Positions 1 to 8,489 of a stretch of DNA of 64,000 nt are shown here, piece after piece. The translations under genes and the position numbers were made by a program. Below the pieces are notes generated by a model. That model did no database searches. It saw nothing but the letters and a program-made list of their open reading frames with translations, and had not been told where the DNA came from. The first letter of the stretch is position 1, and each line of letters starts with the position of its first letter. Origin of the DNA: Rhizobium sp. L1K21 (GTDB lineage Bacteria > Pseudomonadota > Alphaproteobacteria > Rhizobiales > Rhizobiaceae); NCBI RefSeq assembly GCF_024055895.1, contig NZ_JAMXLE010000001.1, positions 310,001 through 374,000 on the forward strand, written 5' to 3'.

Positions 1-300
1 TTGCGAAGTTTCATTTGTCTGTCTCTGAGGCTGAGGCGCGGTCATGCATTTCGGGAGGGTGCGCCAGTTGTGTTTGGCGGGCTCATAGCCTGTTTTTTGC
101 GTTTGCGAAAGAGGGGGCGGTGTTTTGTGAGGGCTTTGGGTAAACGCGATGCGGTTTTGCATCGTGTTCTCATTCTCCTGCACCTTTTCCCCGGCAAGCG
201 GATCGCTTCCGGGTCTCGCATCATTCTCTGCCGGGACTCGCTGATCTTTCTCGGCGTTGCCGTAAAAGGCGTCCCGGATGGGTGCCCTCCTGACTGGGAA

Positions 301-364
301 GGCGGATGGGGCGTTTTGTGCGCCACATTGTAGTTTAGTTATGATGCGCACAAAGCGCCCCGCC
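301..364. repeat. long imperfect inverted repeat (hairpin element)
   Basis: The left arm GGGGCGTTTTGTGCGC (308-323) pairs with the right arm GCGCACAAAGCGCCCC (346-361) with one mismatch, and a flanking GGCG (301-304) can meet CGCC (361-364). The AT-rich loop is 22 nt. No T-run follows on either strand, so it is not an ordinary intrinsic terminator. It is most likely a REP/RIME-type intergenic palindrome. Confidence 0.6.
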
Positions 365-423
365 TTCAGTCGTTTTTGAATTGCAAACTTGGTGATCAAC
401 GCCCGGTTCTCCCATTCGCGAGG

Positions 424-441
424 CCTCCTTTTAAAAGGAGG
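424..441. repeat. 18-bp perfect palindrome
   Basis: CCTCCTTTTAAAAGGAGG is self-complementary over its whole length. Its flanks do not extend the symmetry. It may be the core of a dispersed rhizobial palindrome or a protein-binding site; no gene start lies close enough to decide. Confidence 0.55.
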
Positions 442-784
442 GGCACAAACCGTGTCTTAGCTTATGCAGGCCAGGCCTGCACGTCGGAGGGGGCTGCCTT
501 ACCCTTGTCTCCGCCGGGTCACCGCTTCTTGCAAAACCCCGGTGCGAACATTCCCGTTTGAATGTCCAATGGCCTCTTCGGCAAGAGCCCATATCCGAGG
601 CCTGCGTCTGCCCCCGAACCCGGAACCGACCCCGCTCGCCACAGCGCCCTGTGGTGTATCCGTGCGGGATGGGGGTATTATGGATGGGGTTTGAGAGGGC
701 GGGGATGAAAAAATAGTTATGCGATTGATTTTGCTTGTCTGAGGGCTGCGTTTATCCCCGTTTTGGCGGGGGCGCATGATGACC

Positions 785-900
785 AGCCCTCACCCTGAGG
801 AGGCCGAAGGCCGTCTCGAAGGGCGAGGGCGGGTTAAGTTGGCATGGGGCCAGCCTGATCCTTCGAGTGTCGCTACGCTCCCACCTCAGGATGAGGCTGG
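785..900. repeat. dispersed intergenic repeat, copy A
   Basis: This copy begins AGCCCTCACCCTGAGGAGG and ends CACCTCAGGATGAGGCTGG; the two ends are roughly complementary, so the unit can form a long cruciform. The first 45 bases are nearly identical to 1104-1148. The layout (CCTGAGG-containing arms, GTCTCGAAGGGC and CTTCGAG segments facing each other) resembles the CCCTCACCCTGAGG-type repeats frequent in Hyphomicrobiales genomes. It is non-coding; short frames crossing it are repeat artefacts. Confidence 0.75.
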
Positions 901-925
901 GGGAAATTGGTGCCGTCCCTCGGTC

Positions 926-1076
926 TTCTCTCCTTGTGGAGAGGGTGGCCACCCGCGTCATGCCTCCAGCAAGCGCAAGAAAACGTGGGTCGGATGGAGA
1001 GGTTCTCAACAGTGATTGAGGGAACCCCTCATTGTCACGCTGCGCATGACATTTCTCCCCAAGGGGGGAAAGCCGG
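926..1076. repeat. inverted-repeat unit between copies A and B
   Basis: A CTTCTCTCCTTGTGGAGAGG segment at the left faces TTTCTCCCCAAGGGGGGAAA at the right, giving outer arms that are each partly self-complementary. The unit is sandwiched between the two copies of the CCCTCACCCTGAGG repeat, so the region looks like a mosaic of different palindromic modules, as in RIME-type elements. The boundaries are approximate. Confidence 0.5.
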
Positions 1077-1103
1077 GTCGTGCTTGCGGCAGCCTCAATG
1101 GTG

Positions 1104-1227
1104 AGCCCTCACCCTGAGGAGGCCGAAGGCCGTCTCGAAGGGCGGGGGCGGGTTATTTGTACGATAGGGGGGCCAGCCTCGTCCTTCGAGGCCTCCGCTT
1201 TGCTCCGGCACCTCAGGGTGAGGCTGG
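1104..1227. repeat. dispersed intergenic repeat, copy B
   Basis: This is the second copy of the repeat at 785-900, in the same orientation. The left end is nearly identical, the centre differs, and the right end reads CACCTCAGGGTGAGGCTGG. The copy stops about 30 bp before the stop codon of the aldo/keto reductase, so it lies in the 3' flank of that gene and could stabilise or end its transcript. Confidence 0.75.
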
Positions 1228-1258
1228 AGCGGGTATTTCGCGCGGGAGCGGGTTTCGT

Positions 1259-2242
1259 TCAGCAATAAAGTTCGGTGCCGGGGATTTGGGCCATGCTGTA
1301 GCGGTTGCCGTGGGCGAAGCCGATGGGGAGGATGTCTTCGATTTCGGCCAGTTCCTTGGGGCCGAGTTTGATATCCAGCGATTGGGCGAGTTCTTCCAGG
1401 TGGCCGGGGGAGCGGGTGCCGGGGATGGGGATGATGTGGTCGCCCTGGGCCATTGTCCATGCGGTGGCCAGAGCTGCGGTGTTCCAGCCATTGGAGCGGG
1501 CATAGTCGCGGAAACGGTCGATGATTGCGTTGTTGCGTTCGTAGTTTCCGTTGATGAAGCGCGGGCATGAGCGGCGGAAATCGGTCTCCGGGAAGAGATC
1601 GAAATCGGGCGCGGTGTCGGCGAAAATTCCGCGGCCTACCGGAGAAAAGGCAATGAATGCGGTGCCGAGACGTTTGCAGGCCTGGATGAGGCCCAGTTCC
1701 GGCAGGCGGGTCCAGAGCGAATATTCGTTCTGGACGGCGGCGATATGATGAACCGTGGCGGCGCGTTCCAGCGTGGTGGGTGCGATTTCAGACAGGCCGA
1801 TCCCACCGATTTTCCCTTCCTTGACGAGTTCGGCCATGGAGCCGATGGCGTCTTCAATCGGCACCTCGTCATCGCGGCGGTGCAGATAATAAAGCGGGAT
1901 GTGATCTGTCTGGAGGCGCTGAAGCGAGCCTTCGACAGCCTCGCGGATATAGTCGCGCTTATTGCTGAAATGGCGGGTCGGTTTGGTGATGATGCCGCAT
2001 TTGGAGGCGACGACGAATTCGTTGGGATTTTCCTTCATGAATTCGCCGATCAGCGTTTCGGACAGGCCGCCGCCATAGATGATGGCGGTGTCGAGATGGG
2101 TGACACCGAGGTCGAGCGCTTTCTTCAGCGTGTTGAAGCTTTCCTGCTTGTCGGTCTTGCCGTAAAATCCGGCAAAGCTCATGCAGCCGAGCGCCAATGC
2201 ACCAACCTCTGGTCCGTGGGTTCCGAGTTTGCGCAGTTCCAT
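1259..2242 (-). CDS. aldo/keto reductase
   Basis: This is a 327-residue NAD(P)H-dependent oxidoreductase of the aldo/keto reductase superfamily, close in layout to bacterial AKR13-type or YghZ-like proteins; the substrate is unknown. The catalytic tetrad is visible: Asp51 and Tyr56 in DTAIIYGGG, Lys81 in VVASKCG and His121 in YYLHRRD. A cofactor-binding C-terminus contains IPIPGTRSPGHLEE. The length is normal and the ATG start is followed by the usual N-terminal strand MELRKLGTHGPEV. It is the last gene of a minus-strand run from hemC, 22 bp after the DUF1737 gene, and is followed by the palindromic repeat region. Confidence 0.9.
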   Translation of the reverse strand: MELRKLGTHGPEVGALALGCMSFAGFYGKTDKQESFNTLKKALDLGVTHLDTAIIYGGGLSETLIGEFMKENPNEFVVASKCGIITKPTRHFSNKRDYIREAVEGSLQRLQTDHIPLYYLHRRDDEVPIEDAIGSMAELVKEGKIGGIGLSEIAPTTLERAATVHHIAAVQNEYSLWTRLPELGLIQACKRLGTAFIAFSPVGRGIFADTAPDFDLFPETDFRRSCPRFINGNYERNNAIIDRFRDYARSNGWNTAALATAWTMAQGDHIIPIPGTRSPGHLEELAQSLDIKLGPKELAEIEDILPIGFAHGNRYSMAQIPGTELYC

Positions 2243-2264
2243 CGGTGTCGTCTCCTTCTCGTTC

Positions 2265-2471
2265 TTATTGCTCGGACAGTTTGATATCCGGATGATATTC
2301 CTTGCCCTTCACCTTTTTTGTGACGGCCTGGCCGCATTGCATCTGGCCGGTGGCGGCATTGAAAGCGTAAGTGGGCGAGCCCTCGAGCTGCCAGCCCTTG
2401 TTCAGGGCCGCAGTGACCTTGTGGCAAAAGCTTGCATCATCGGGGCCGGTGAGAAATCGGTAGAGTTTCAT
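2265..2471 (-). CDS. DUF1737 small protein
   Basis: This 68-residue protein matches the DUF1737 pattern: MKLYRFLTGPDDASFCHKV, then ALNKGWQLEGSPTYAFN, then CGQAV and a final HPDI segment. No biochemical role is known for the family. There is no signal peptide or membrane segment. Its ATG overlaps the stop of the upstream CitE-like gene (ATGA), so translation is probably coupled and the two proteins may belong to one process. Family membership is fairly sure; function is unknown. Confidence 0.8.
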   Translation of the reverse strand: MKLYRFLTGPDDASFCHKVTAALNKGWQLEGSPTYAFNAATGQMQCGQAVTKKVKGKEYHPDIKLSEQ

Positions 2472-3358
2472 TGTGAATTCCTCTGTTGAATAGCGTCGAC
2501 ATAGGCGAGCAGCTTTTCCGCATCGTCAAGATGCAGCCGCTCGACCATGCGTCCGTCGATATTGATCGCGCCCTGGCCTGCGGCCTCGGGCGTTGAAAAG
2601 GCTGCGACGATGGCGCGTGCTTCTTCGACTTCTGCCTCGGTCGGGGCGAAGGCCGCATTGGCGGGCGCAATCTGAGCCGGGTGGATGAGCATCTTGCCAT
2701 CAAAGCCCATGGAACGGCCTTCGGCGCATTCTGCGGCGAAGTGCTCCACGTCGCGGAAATTGTTGGAAACGGCATCAATGACGCCGAGGCCATAGGCGCG
2801 CGCGGCCAGCACGATCTGCATGAGCCAGGGATGGAGAACGCTGCGGTCTTGCTGATAGGGGACTTTGGTTGCCTTGCGGAGATCATTCAGCCCGACAATG
2901 AAACCCCGCAGCCGGCCGTTTGGCGTGTGTCCGGCGCGGGCAATGGCAGCGGCATTGAGCACGCCCTTGGGAGTTTCGATCATGGCCCAAAGGGTTGTCT
3001 TTGTATTGCCGGTTTCGTCGAGCCGGTCGACAAGGGTCTGGATATGCTCGGGCTCCTCCGCCTTGGGCAGCAGGATAACGTCGGGCGCGATTTCCAGCGC
3101 AGTTTGGAGGTCGGCGCTGCCATCGGTCGTGTCCAGCGCATTGATGCGGATCATGCGTTCGCGCGGGTCTGTTGGGACTGCGGCGAAGTGCTGTTTCAGG
3201 TTTTCACGTGCCTGTGGCCTGGCATCGGGGGCGACCGCATCCTCCAGATCGAAGATCACCGCATCGCATCCAAGCGTTGCGAGTTTGGCGATGGCTTTGG
3301 TGTTGGAGGCGGGCAGGCAGAGGAGCGAACGGCGCGCTATAACGGGATCGTGGTGCAT
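2468..3358 (-). CDS. CitE-like HpcH/HpaI aldolase family lyase
   Basis: This 296-residue protein belongs to the citrate lyase beta-like (CitE/malyl-CoA lyase) family. Typical segments are RRSLLCLPASN near the start, CDAVIFDLEDAV (residues 31-42), RINALDT, VILLPKAEEPEH and the metal-site strand MIETPKGVLNAAAI. Family members cleave acyl-CoA thioesters such as (S)-citramalyl-CoA or malyl-CoA; which one cannot be read here. No citD or citF partners are nearby, so it is not part of a classical citrate lyase. A longer frame extends to 3508 but overlaps the TerB-like gene, and homology begins at the ATG at 3358, so that start was chosen. The stop overlaps the next gene. Confidence 0.85.
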   Translation of the reverse strand: MHHDPVIARRSLLCLPASNTKAIAKLATLGCDAVIFDLEDAVAPDARPQARENLKQHFAAVPTDPRERMIRINALDTTDGSADLQTALEIAPDVILLPKAEEPEHIQTLVDRLDETGNTKTTLWAMIETPKGVLNAAAIARAGHTPNGRLRGFIVGLNDLRKATKVPYQQDRSVLHPWLMQIVLAARAYGLGVIDAVSNNFRDVEHFAAECAEGRSMGFDGKMLIHPAQIAPANAAFAPTEAEVEEARAIVAAFSTPEAAGQGAINIDGRMVERLHLDDAEKLLAYVDAIQQRNSQ

Positions 3359-3374
3359 GGTTGTCTTATCCAGA

Positions 3375-3869
3375 TCAGTTGGAGCCCGGCGTTTCCTCTC
3401 CGTCGTCGGTCCGGCGCTGTTCAGCTTCCTGACGGGCGAGAACGCGTTCGCGGGTTTCGACGCCCAGCAATTCTGAAATGCGCCAGATGACATGTTCCTC
3501 CACCTCATGGCGGATGCCGTCGGCGAGCGCGATATCCCACAGGATACCGATGAGGACGTGTTTCTGCTCGAAATCCAGCTTGCGGTTCAGAACAGAGGTG
3601 AAGCGGAAATAATCGACCGCATCATGTTCAGCGCTCTCACCGGCTGTCAGGAAGGCCTTCAACTCGGCGCCATCGAGGCCATAATGGTGGCGCATGATCT
3701 CCACCAGCTTGGCACGCTCGCTCTCCGATACCTCTCCGTCCGCTGCCATGATCTGAAAACAGAGGCCGATGGTGGCAACACGAATATCGTCACTCGTCAG
3801 CTTCGGTTGCTTTTCGTTTTCAACGCCGAGGCTTTGCAGGAATGTTACGATCTTGTCGAGCATCGGCAA
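3375..3869 (-). CDS. TerB-like family protein
   Basis: This 164-residue soluble protein carries a TerB-like helical domain over about residues 25-145: IGLCFQIMAADGEVSESE, a central helix, then IGILWDIALADGIRHEVEE. The two acidic ADGE/ADGI turns are the hallmark of the fold, also found at the N-terminus of DjlA. The C-terminus is charged and probably flexible. Despite the name, alphaproteobacterial members beside hemY have no shown link to tellurite. It starts 2 bp after hemY and ends 16 bp before the CitE-like gene, so it is in the same transcription unit. Confidence 0.8.
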   Translation of the reverse strand: MPMLDKIVTFLQSLGVENEKQPKLTSDDIRVATIGLCFQIMAADGEVSESERAKLVEIMRHHYGLDGAELKAFLTAGESAEHDAVDYFRFTSVLNRKLDFEQKHVLIGILWDIALADGIRHEVEEHVIWRISELLGVETRERVLARQEAEQRRTDDGEETPGSN

Positions 3870-3871
3870 TC

Positions 3872-5482
3872 TCAGAAGAGCTTGAGCCGGGTTTTCGGCT
3901 CGGCGTCGGAGGCGGCGGTCTTGACACCGGGATCATCCGGCTGGCTGCCATGGAAGGGTACGGGCTCGTTCTTTTTCTTTTTTGGTTCAGGGTCAACGTC
4001 CGGTTCGAAGATCTTGTCGATCACCGGTGGCTGGTCCGCGACCGGACTGTCCTGCTCGATCACCGTTTCAGGTTCGGCCTTTGGCTCGGGCTCACGAATA
4101 GTGAGTTCCTCCTCCACCGTGTTGTGGGTGATCGGCGGCAGGGAGGCGAAGGCCTCTTCGGCATCGACGGGCTCGTGGCTAATCAGGCCGCCATGGGCGG
4201 CTTCCAGCTTTTTCCACTCGAAGGCGTCGAGCCGGCCGGTGATGGGCGAGAAGGGGAGCCAGATTTGCGACACCTGGCCATCGGCGACCCAGGCCGGGTC
4301 TTTCGGCGCGCGGCGGGCCTGCGAGAGCCAGTGGCGCACGCGGGCCTGATCGCCGGTCTCTTCTTCCTCAATATCCGCCATCAGCAGGAAGATGCTTTCG
4401 CGCGCATCAATGCGGGCGGCAGCTTCGGCTTTCTGGCGGGCGAGGTTGAAATCGCGCGCGTCGAAGGCTGCGGCAGCAACGGCGGCCAGCGCTTCGTGGG
4501 CTTCGGGCTGGAGATGTTCGAGCCGCTCGGCGCGCTTCAGGCGCTCGGCTGCACTTGCGCCCGGTTTGCCGCGCACATAGGCGGCGGCGACTTCCGGGTG
4601 GGGCGTATCTTTCCAGACCTGTTCAAGAACGGCGAGGCCCTTGCGCAGATTATCCTCGCGGAACAGCGCCTTGGCGGCAATGAGACCTGCGGGAATGAAA
4701 ACCGGATCGATACGCAGCGCCGACATGGCGTCTGTGCGCGCAGCCTTGGGATCGGAATCCAGGTGAGATGTTGCGCGCGCGGTCAGCAGCACGAGTTTCT
4801 TGCGCTCGGCGGCCTTCCTGTCGATCGCACCGGCAGAGCGCTGTTGATAGAGAAGCGTCAGCGCATCGTCGAACTGGCCGGTACGGGTCTTGTATTCCAC
4901 CGTGGCATCGGCGGCCCAGGCAAGATGCGGGGATTTTTCCGCAGCCCTTTCGGCATATTGAACGGCGGCTTCGTCGGCACCGAGACGCTTGGCTTCGAGA
5001 TAGAGGCCGCGCAGGCCGAGTTCGCGGGTTTCGGGGTCTTCGACCATCTGCTCGAATTTGCGCCGCGCCTCGTCGTTGCGGCCTTCGATGATACAGGCCT
5101 GGGCTTCGAGAAGGTGGATCAGGGGCTCCTGATCGGCGCTCAACAGGCCCTTGGCGCGGGCATTCATCTTGCGGGCGGCGGCAGCGTCGCCGGCACCGGC
5201 GGCAATGAGGCCGGTGGACAGGGCCTGATAGCCGCGGTCGCGCTTGCGGGCGCGGAAGTGGCGGCGCAGCGACTGCGGCGAGGTCCAAAGCGTGCGCACA
5301 AACCACCACAGGATCATGATCACCGCAAAGATGGAGACGAGAAGAGCGGCGGCCACCATCGTGCTCATTTCAATGAGCTGGCCCTGCCAGACGATGGATA
5401 ATTCACCCGGTCGATCGGCAAGCCATGCAAAACCGAAAGCCAGCGCCAGGACGATAATAATGTATATGAGAAGTCTGATCAT
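3872..5482 (-). CDS. hemY: HemY-like membrane TPR protein
   Basis: This 536-residue inner-membrane protein has two N-terminal membrane helices (about residues 3-21 and 41-63), then a long helical TPR-like region with Ala-rich repeats (about 80-400) and an acidic, proline-rich tail. The order MIRLLIYIII...FGFAW / ELSIVWQG matches the HemY_N domain. HemY of this type is encoded with hemC and hemD; its exact role in heme synthesis is not settled, and it is not the HemY protoporphyrinogen oxidase of Bacillus. It lies 15 bp downstream of mic60 and 2 bp upstream of the TerB-like gene. Confidence 0.88.
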   Translation of the reverse strand: MIRLLIYIIIVLALAFGFAWLADRPGELSIVWQGQLIEMSTMVAAALLVSIFAVIMILWWFVRTLWTSPQSLRRHFRARKRDRGYQALSTGLIAAGAGDAAAARKMNARAKGLLSADQEPLIHLLEAQACIIEGRNDEARRKFEQMVEDPETRELGLRGLYLEAKRLGADEAAVQYAERAAEKSPHLAWAADATVEYKTRTGQFDDALTLLYQQRSAGAIDRKAAERKKLVLLTARATSHLDSDPKAARTDAMSALRIDPVFIPAGLIAAKALFREDNLRKGLAVLEQVWKDTPHPEVAAAYVRGKPGASAAERLKRAERLEHLQPEAHEALAAVAAAAFDARDFNLARQKAEAAARIDARESIFLLMADIEEEETGDQARVRHWLSQARRAPKDPAWVADGQVSQIWLPFSPITGRLDAFEWKKLEAAHGGLISHEPVDAEEAFASLPPITHNTVEEELTIREPEPKAEPETVIEQDSPVADQPPVIDKIFEPDVDPEPKKKKNEPVPFHGSQPDDPGVKTAASDAEPKTRLKLF

Positions 5483-5497
5483 CGATTTAGCCTGGCC

Positions 5498-6694
5498 TTA
5501 ATTCTTCGTACCGGTCACTGCATTGGAAAGCGTGGATGAGACGAGTTGTTCCACCTTGATGCGGGCGTCGAGCGAATTCTTGAAGTCTTCGCCGGCGGCC
5601 TTGGCAGCGTCGGGCAGATTGTTCCATTCGGTTGCGGCGGCCTGCAGGTCGCCGTTTTGCAGCTTTTCCTCGATGCGGGCGACGATGGCCTCGGTGCTGT
5701 CGCCTTGCACGTCGCCGACGGGGCGGACCTTGATGACGGAAAGCGCGCTGCTCATGAGCCTGTCGGTGAGGCTTTGGGATTGATCAGCGGGCTGCGTGGC
5801 GGCAATCATCCTGTCGGCAACGTCAGGAAACGCCTTGATCAGGGTCGCACGGGTGGGGATGCCGGAGGCGGCAAAGGGCTGGAGCTCGGCAACGGCAGGA
5901 TCGTCCGGTGCGACGGTTTTCAGCGTCGCCAGTTCGGTTTCGAAGGGACCGCCGCGATCAATGGCGGCTTTCAGCCCGGCAGAGGCAATGGCGCGGGCGA
6001 CTTCGACATCGTCACGCGGTTCGCCGACTTTCTCTTCCAGCTTGACGAGACGATTGGCGAGCGAGGCGATTTCGTCTTCGGCCTTGGCGACCTTGTCCGT
6101 TGCCTCGTTCAGCGCGCCCTGCATGGCCTTCACATCGGTGAGGTCTGCGAGCGGCAAGTCCTTCATCTGCGTTTCCAGCGTCTGAATGCGATCCTGCAGC
6201 GGTGAGAGGTCGACCTGGGGGACTTCCTTGTTTTCCAATGCCTCCACGCGTTCGGTGAGCGTGGAAACGGCGGGGCCGTAATCGGTGATGGTTTGCTGCG
6301 GGCCGAAATTGGGAATGTAACCGGCGTATTGGGCAGCGCCTGCGCCGGCCAGAACCACAAGGCCACCGAAAATGCCGGCGGCGAGTGCGCCGGACAATGA
6401 ACCGCTTCTCGCGGGCGGGGGCGTTTGTGCAGCCGCAGCGGCAGGTTCGGGCTTCTTTTCAGGCGCCTCGGGTTTTTCCGTTTCGGCTGTATTTGTTGCG
6501 TCGTCTGTCATGTCGGCTGCTGCGGACGTATCGACGGAGGACTCGGTGTCGGTCCCGGTGTTGGCGGCGGCGGCTGTTTCCGGCGTCGTTTCGGAGGCCG
6601 CGTTTTCCTTATCGTCGACCTCGCTTGCCGTCAGTTCGATGGTCACCGGCTCATCTTTTGATTTCGAGTGGCGTGGTGTTTTGTCAGACGGCAT
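5498..6694 (-). CDS. mic60: mitofilin/Mic60-like inner-membrane protein (COG4223)
   Basis: This 398-residue protein has a disordered Thr/Ala/Glu-rich N-terminus (1-95), one membrane helix (about 100-121), a coiled coil (about 140-220, with repeated LxxRxxxLE patterns) and a C-terminal helical domain ending near KVEQLVSSTLSNAV. This is the layout of bacterial Mic60, the ancestor of mitochondrial mitofilin. In alphaproteobacteria the gene sits between hemD and hemY, exactly as here. Known homologues shape intracytoplasmic membranes and contact outer-membrane proteins. The assignment rests on architecture and position, since sequence conservation is low. Confidence 0.85.
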   Translation of the reverse strand: MPSDKTPRHSKSKDEPVTIELTASEVDDKENAASETTPETAAAANTGTDTESSVDTSAAADMTDDATNTAETEKPEAPEKKPEPAAAAAQTPPPARSGSLSGALAAGIFGGLVVLAGAGAAQYAGYIPNFGPQQTITDYGPAVSTLTERVEALENKEVPQVDLSPLQDRIQTLETQMKDLPLADLTDVKAMQGALNEATDKVAKAEDEIASLANRLVKLEEKVGEPRDDVEVARAIASAGLKAAIDRGGPFETELATLKTVAPDDPAVAELQPFAASGIPTRATLIKAFPDVADRMIAATQPADQSQSLTDRLMSSALSVIKVRPVGDVQGDSTEAIVARIEEKLQNGDLQAAATEWNNLPDAAKAAGEDFKNSLDARIKVEQLVSSTLSNAVTGTKN

Positions 6695-6782
6695 TACAAC
6701 CTCTTTTCATTTATTGCATTGCAAAGGTAATCACCCTTTTGCAGAAGGAAAAGCCCTTTGCGCGATTTTGCTGCGTGGCGGT

Positions 6783-7487
6783 TCATAATAGAGAAAAAAG
6801 CTTATCCTCGCTCGGCTCAATTGCGGCAAATGTGCGTGCTTTAAGTTCAAAGGGCACAGTTGCGGCGATATTGGGGCTGAGACAGAGAAAGCGTGTGCTG
6901 GGCGACAACGCGACATTGTGGGCGGCTGCAAGGTCGAAGAAGCGTCTGGCTGTTTCCTGCGAATAAAGCAGGATCGCCTCGGGGGCGGGGCTCAAACGGT
7001 TTTCGAATTCTGTCGCGGTGTAGGCAACTGGCATCATGCGATAGCAGACGATCGTGCTGAAGCGAATGCCATAGGTGATGAGCTGATTTTCCAGCGCCGG
7101 GCTGCGTGGTTCGCCCGCATAATAGATGAGTGGTCTATCCGGTGCCGTGTTGTGGATGAGATCGGCGAGTTCCGCGCCGCCACCATTGGCCGATTGCACA
7201 TTTGCAAAACCGGCCTTGCGGGCGGCGGCGGCTGTTTTCTTGCCGACGGTGAAGACAGTCACGTTTTGAACCTCGGAGGTGAGGCCGCTTTGTTCGACTG
7301 CAGCGACGGCATGGGCCGAGGTGAAGACCAGTGCGCAATCGCCATTGTCGGATTTCATATCGACGGACAGATATTCAGCTTGGAAGAGTGGCATCAGGAC
7401 CGGTTGGTGGCCCAAGTCTTTCAGCCGGTTGGCGGTGCGCCGGGCGGCGTCTTCGGGCCTTGTCACCAGCACGCGCATCTGGTCCAC
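6783..7487 (-). CDS. hemD: uroporphyrinogen-III synthase
   Basis: This enzyme cyclises hydroxymethylbilane with inversion of ring D. The 234-residue frame begins with a GTG at 7487 (the codon next to the hemC stop); an in-frame ATG at 7478 gives MRVLVTRPEDAARRT, the usual family start, and is equally likely. Visible family features are the N-terminal VTRPE, VFTSAHAV (residues about 50-57), the YYAGEPRSPALE segment and a C-terminal LCLSPNIAAT strand. It follows hemC directly and precedes mic60 after an 88-bp gap. Confidence 0.9.
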   Translation of the reverse strand: MDQMRVLVTRPEDAARRTANRLKDLGHQPVLMPLFQAEYLSVDMKSDNGDCALVFTSAHAVAAVEQSGLTSEVQNVTVFTVGKKTAAAARKAGFANVQSANGGGAELADLIHNTAPDRPLIYYAGEPRSPALENQLITYGIRFSTIVCYRMMPVAYTATEFENRLSPAPEAILLYSQETARRFFDLAAAHNVALSPSTRFLCLSPNIAATVPFELKARTFAAIEPSEDKLFSLL

Positions 7488-8423
7488 TCAGCCCCAGCCC
7501 TCGAAGAATGTCGGGCCGGCCTTGTCGCGGACTTTTTCGCCCGCCATGCGGCCAAGCTTTTCGGCGTCAGCTGCCTTGCCTTCGATTTCGACTTCGTGGA
7601 ACTCTTTTCCGTCCGGGGTGAGGATCATTCCGGAAAAGCGGATGTGGCCACCGTCTATTTTTGCGTGACCGGCAATGGGTGTGCGGCAGGAGCCATCAAG
7701 CGTGCCGAGAAAGCCGCGTTCGCAGGTCACTGCGTCATAGGTCGGCTGGTCGTTGATGGCTTTGAGCAGATCATCGGTACGGGGATCGCCTACGCGGCTT
7801 TCGATGCAGATTGCGCCCTGTGCGGGGGCCGGCGGAAACAGTTCCGGGTCCAGAATTTCGGTCGGCACATCGGTCATGCCGAGACGGCGAAGGCCGGCAT
7901 AGGCGAGCAATGTCGCGTCGGCTTCGCCCTCTTCCAGCTTGCGCAGGCGGGTGGCCACCGCGCCGCGGAAGATTTTGACATTCAGGTCCGGGCGAAGCTT
8001 GCGGATGAGCGCCTGACGGCGCAGCGAAGCAGAGCCGACCATTGCGCCTTCCGGCATCTCCATGAGTTTTGGGGCTGCCTTGCCGATAAAGGCGTCGCGC
8101 ACATCTTCACGCGGCAGGAAGGCCGAGAGGTAAAGGCCTTCAGGCAGAACAGTCGGCATATCCTTTGAGGAGTGGACGGCAAAATCGAGCCGTCCATCGG
8201 AGAGCTGCTCTTCCAACTCGTAGGTGAAGAGGCCCTTGCCGCCGATTTCGGAGAGTGCGCGATCCTGCACGCGGTCGCCCTGCGTGGAGAGGATCACGAT
8301 TTCAAACATCTCTTCCGGCAGTCCATGGACAGCCATCAGGCGGTCGCGGGTTTCATGGGCCTGTGCCAGCGCAAGCGGGCTGCCGCGTGTGCCGATTTTG
8401 AAAGGTTTTGTTTGCATCCGCAT
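7488..8423 (-). CDS. hemC: hydroxymethylbilane synthase (porphobilinogen deaminase)
   Basis: The enzyme polymerises four porphobilinogens into hydroxymethylbilane for heme, siroheme and cobalamin. The 311-residue protein shows [12 protein letters not shown] near the N-terminus, the catalytic Asp in HSSKDMPT (about residue 88), [15 protein letters not shown] and the cofactor-attachment Cys246 in [13 protein letters not shown]. Start MRMQTK at 8423; the second Met (8417) is an alternative. It is divergent from tsaD with 66 bp between the starts and leads the hemC-hemD-mic60-hemY run. Confidence 0.96.
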   Translation of the reverse strand: MRMQTKPFKIGTRGSPLALAQAHETRDRLMAVHGLPEEMFEIVILSTQGDRVQDRALSEIGGKGLFTYELEEQLSDGRLDFAVHSSKDMPTVLPEGLYLSAFLPREDVRDAFIGKAAPKLMEMPEGAMVGSASLRRQALIRKLRPDLNVKIFRGAVATRLRKLEEGEADATLLAYAGLRRLGMTDVPTEILDPELFPPAPAQGAICIESRVGDPRTDDLLKAINDQPTYDAVTCERGFLGTLDGSCRTPIAGHAKIDGGHIRFSGMILTPDGKEFHEVEIEGKAADAEKLGRMAGEKVRDKAGPTFFEGWG

Positions 8424-8489
8424 TCATCCGTTGTTACCGGAGGTTTCGTAAACGGGTTTGTCCCGGATCGCAATCAGTCAAACAAGCGC

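Larger units (their letters stand above)
1..1258. other. gene-free region rich in palindromic repeats
   Basis: No open frame here looks like a protein: the frames present are short, overlap on both strands and have compositions dictated by the repeats. The stretch holds a long imperfect hairpin (308-364), an 18-bp perfect palindrome (424-441), two copies of a roughly 120-bp repeat (785-900 and 1104-1227) and a different inverted-repeat unit between them. Nothing is recognised in 1-300 or 442-780. The first gene to the right, on the minus strand, ends at 1259. Confidence 0.7.

Noticed and set aside
1-333. 110-codon frame at the window start and a 94-codon frame opposite to it
   Set aside because: Basic, Arg- or Pro-rich composition without motifs; both cross the hairpin at 301-364. 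No neighbour or ribosome site supports them.
752-1568. Frames of 60-157 codons in and around the repeats on both strands
   Set aside because: They are products of the repeat sequence (shared PSPFETAFGLLRVRA-like peptides) or of the antisense of the aldo/keto reductase.
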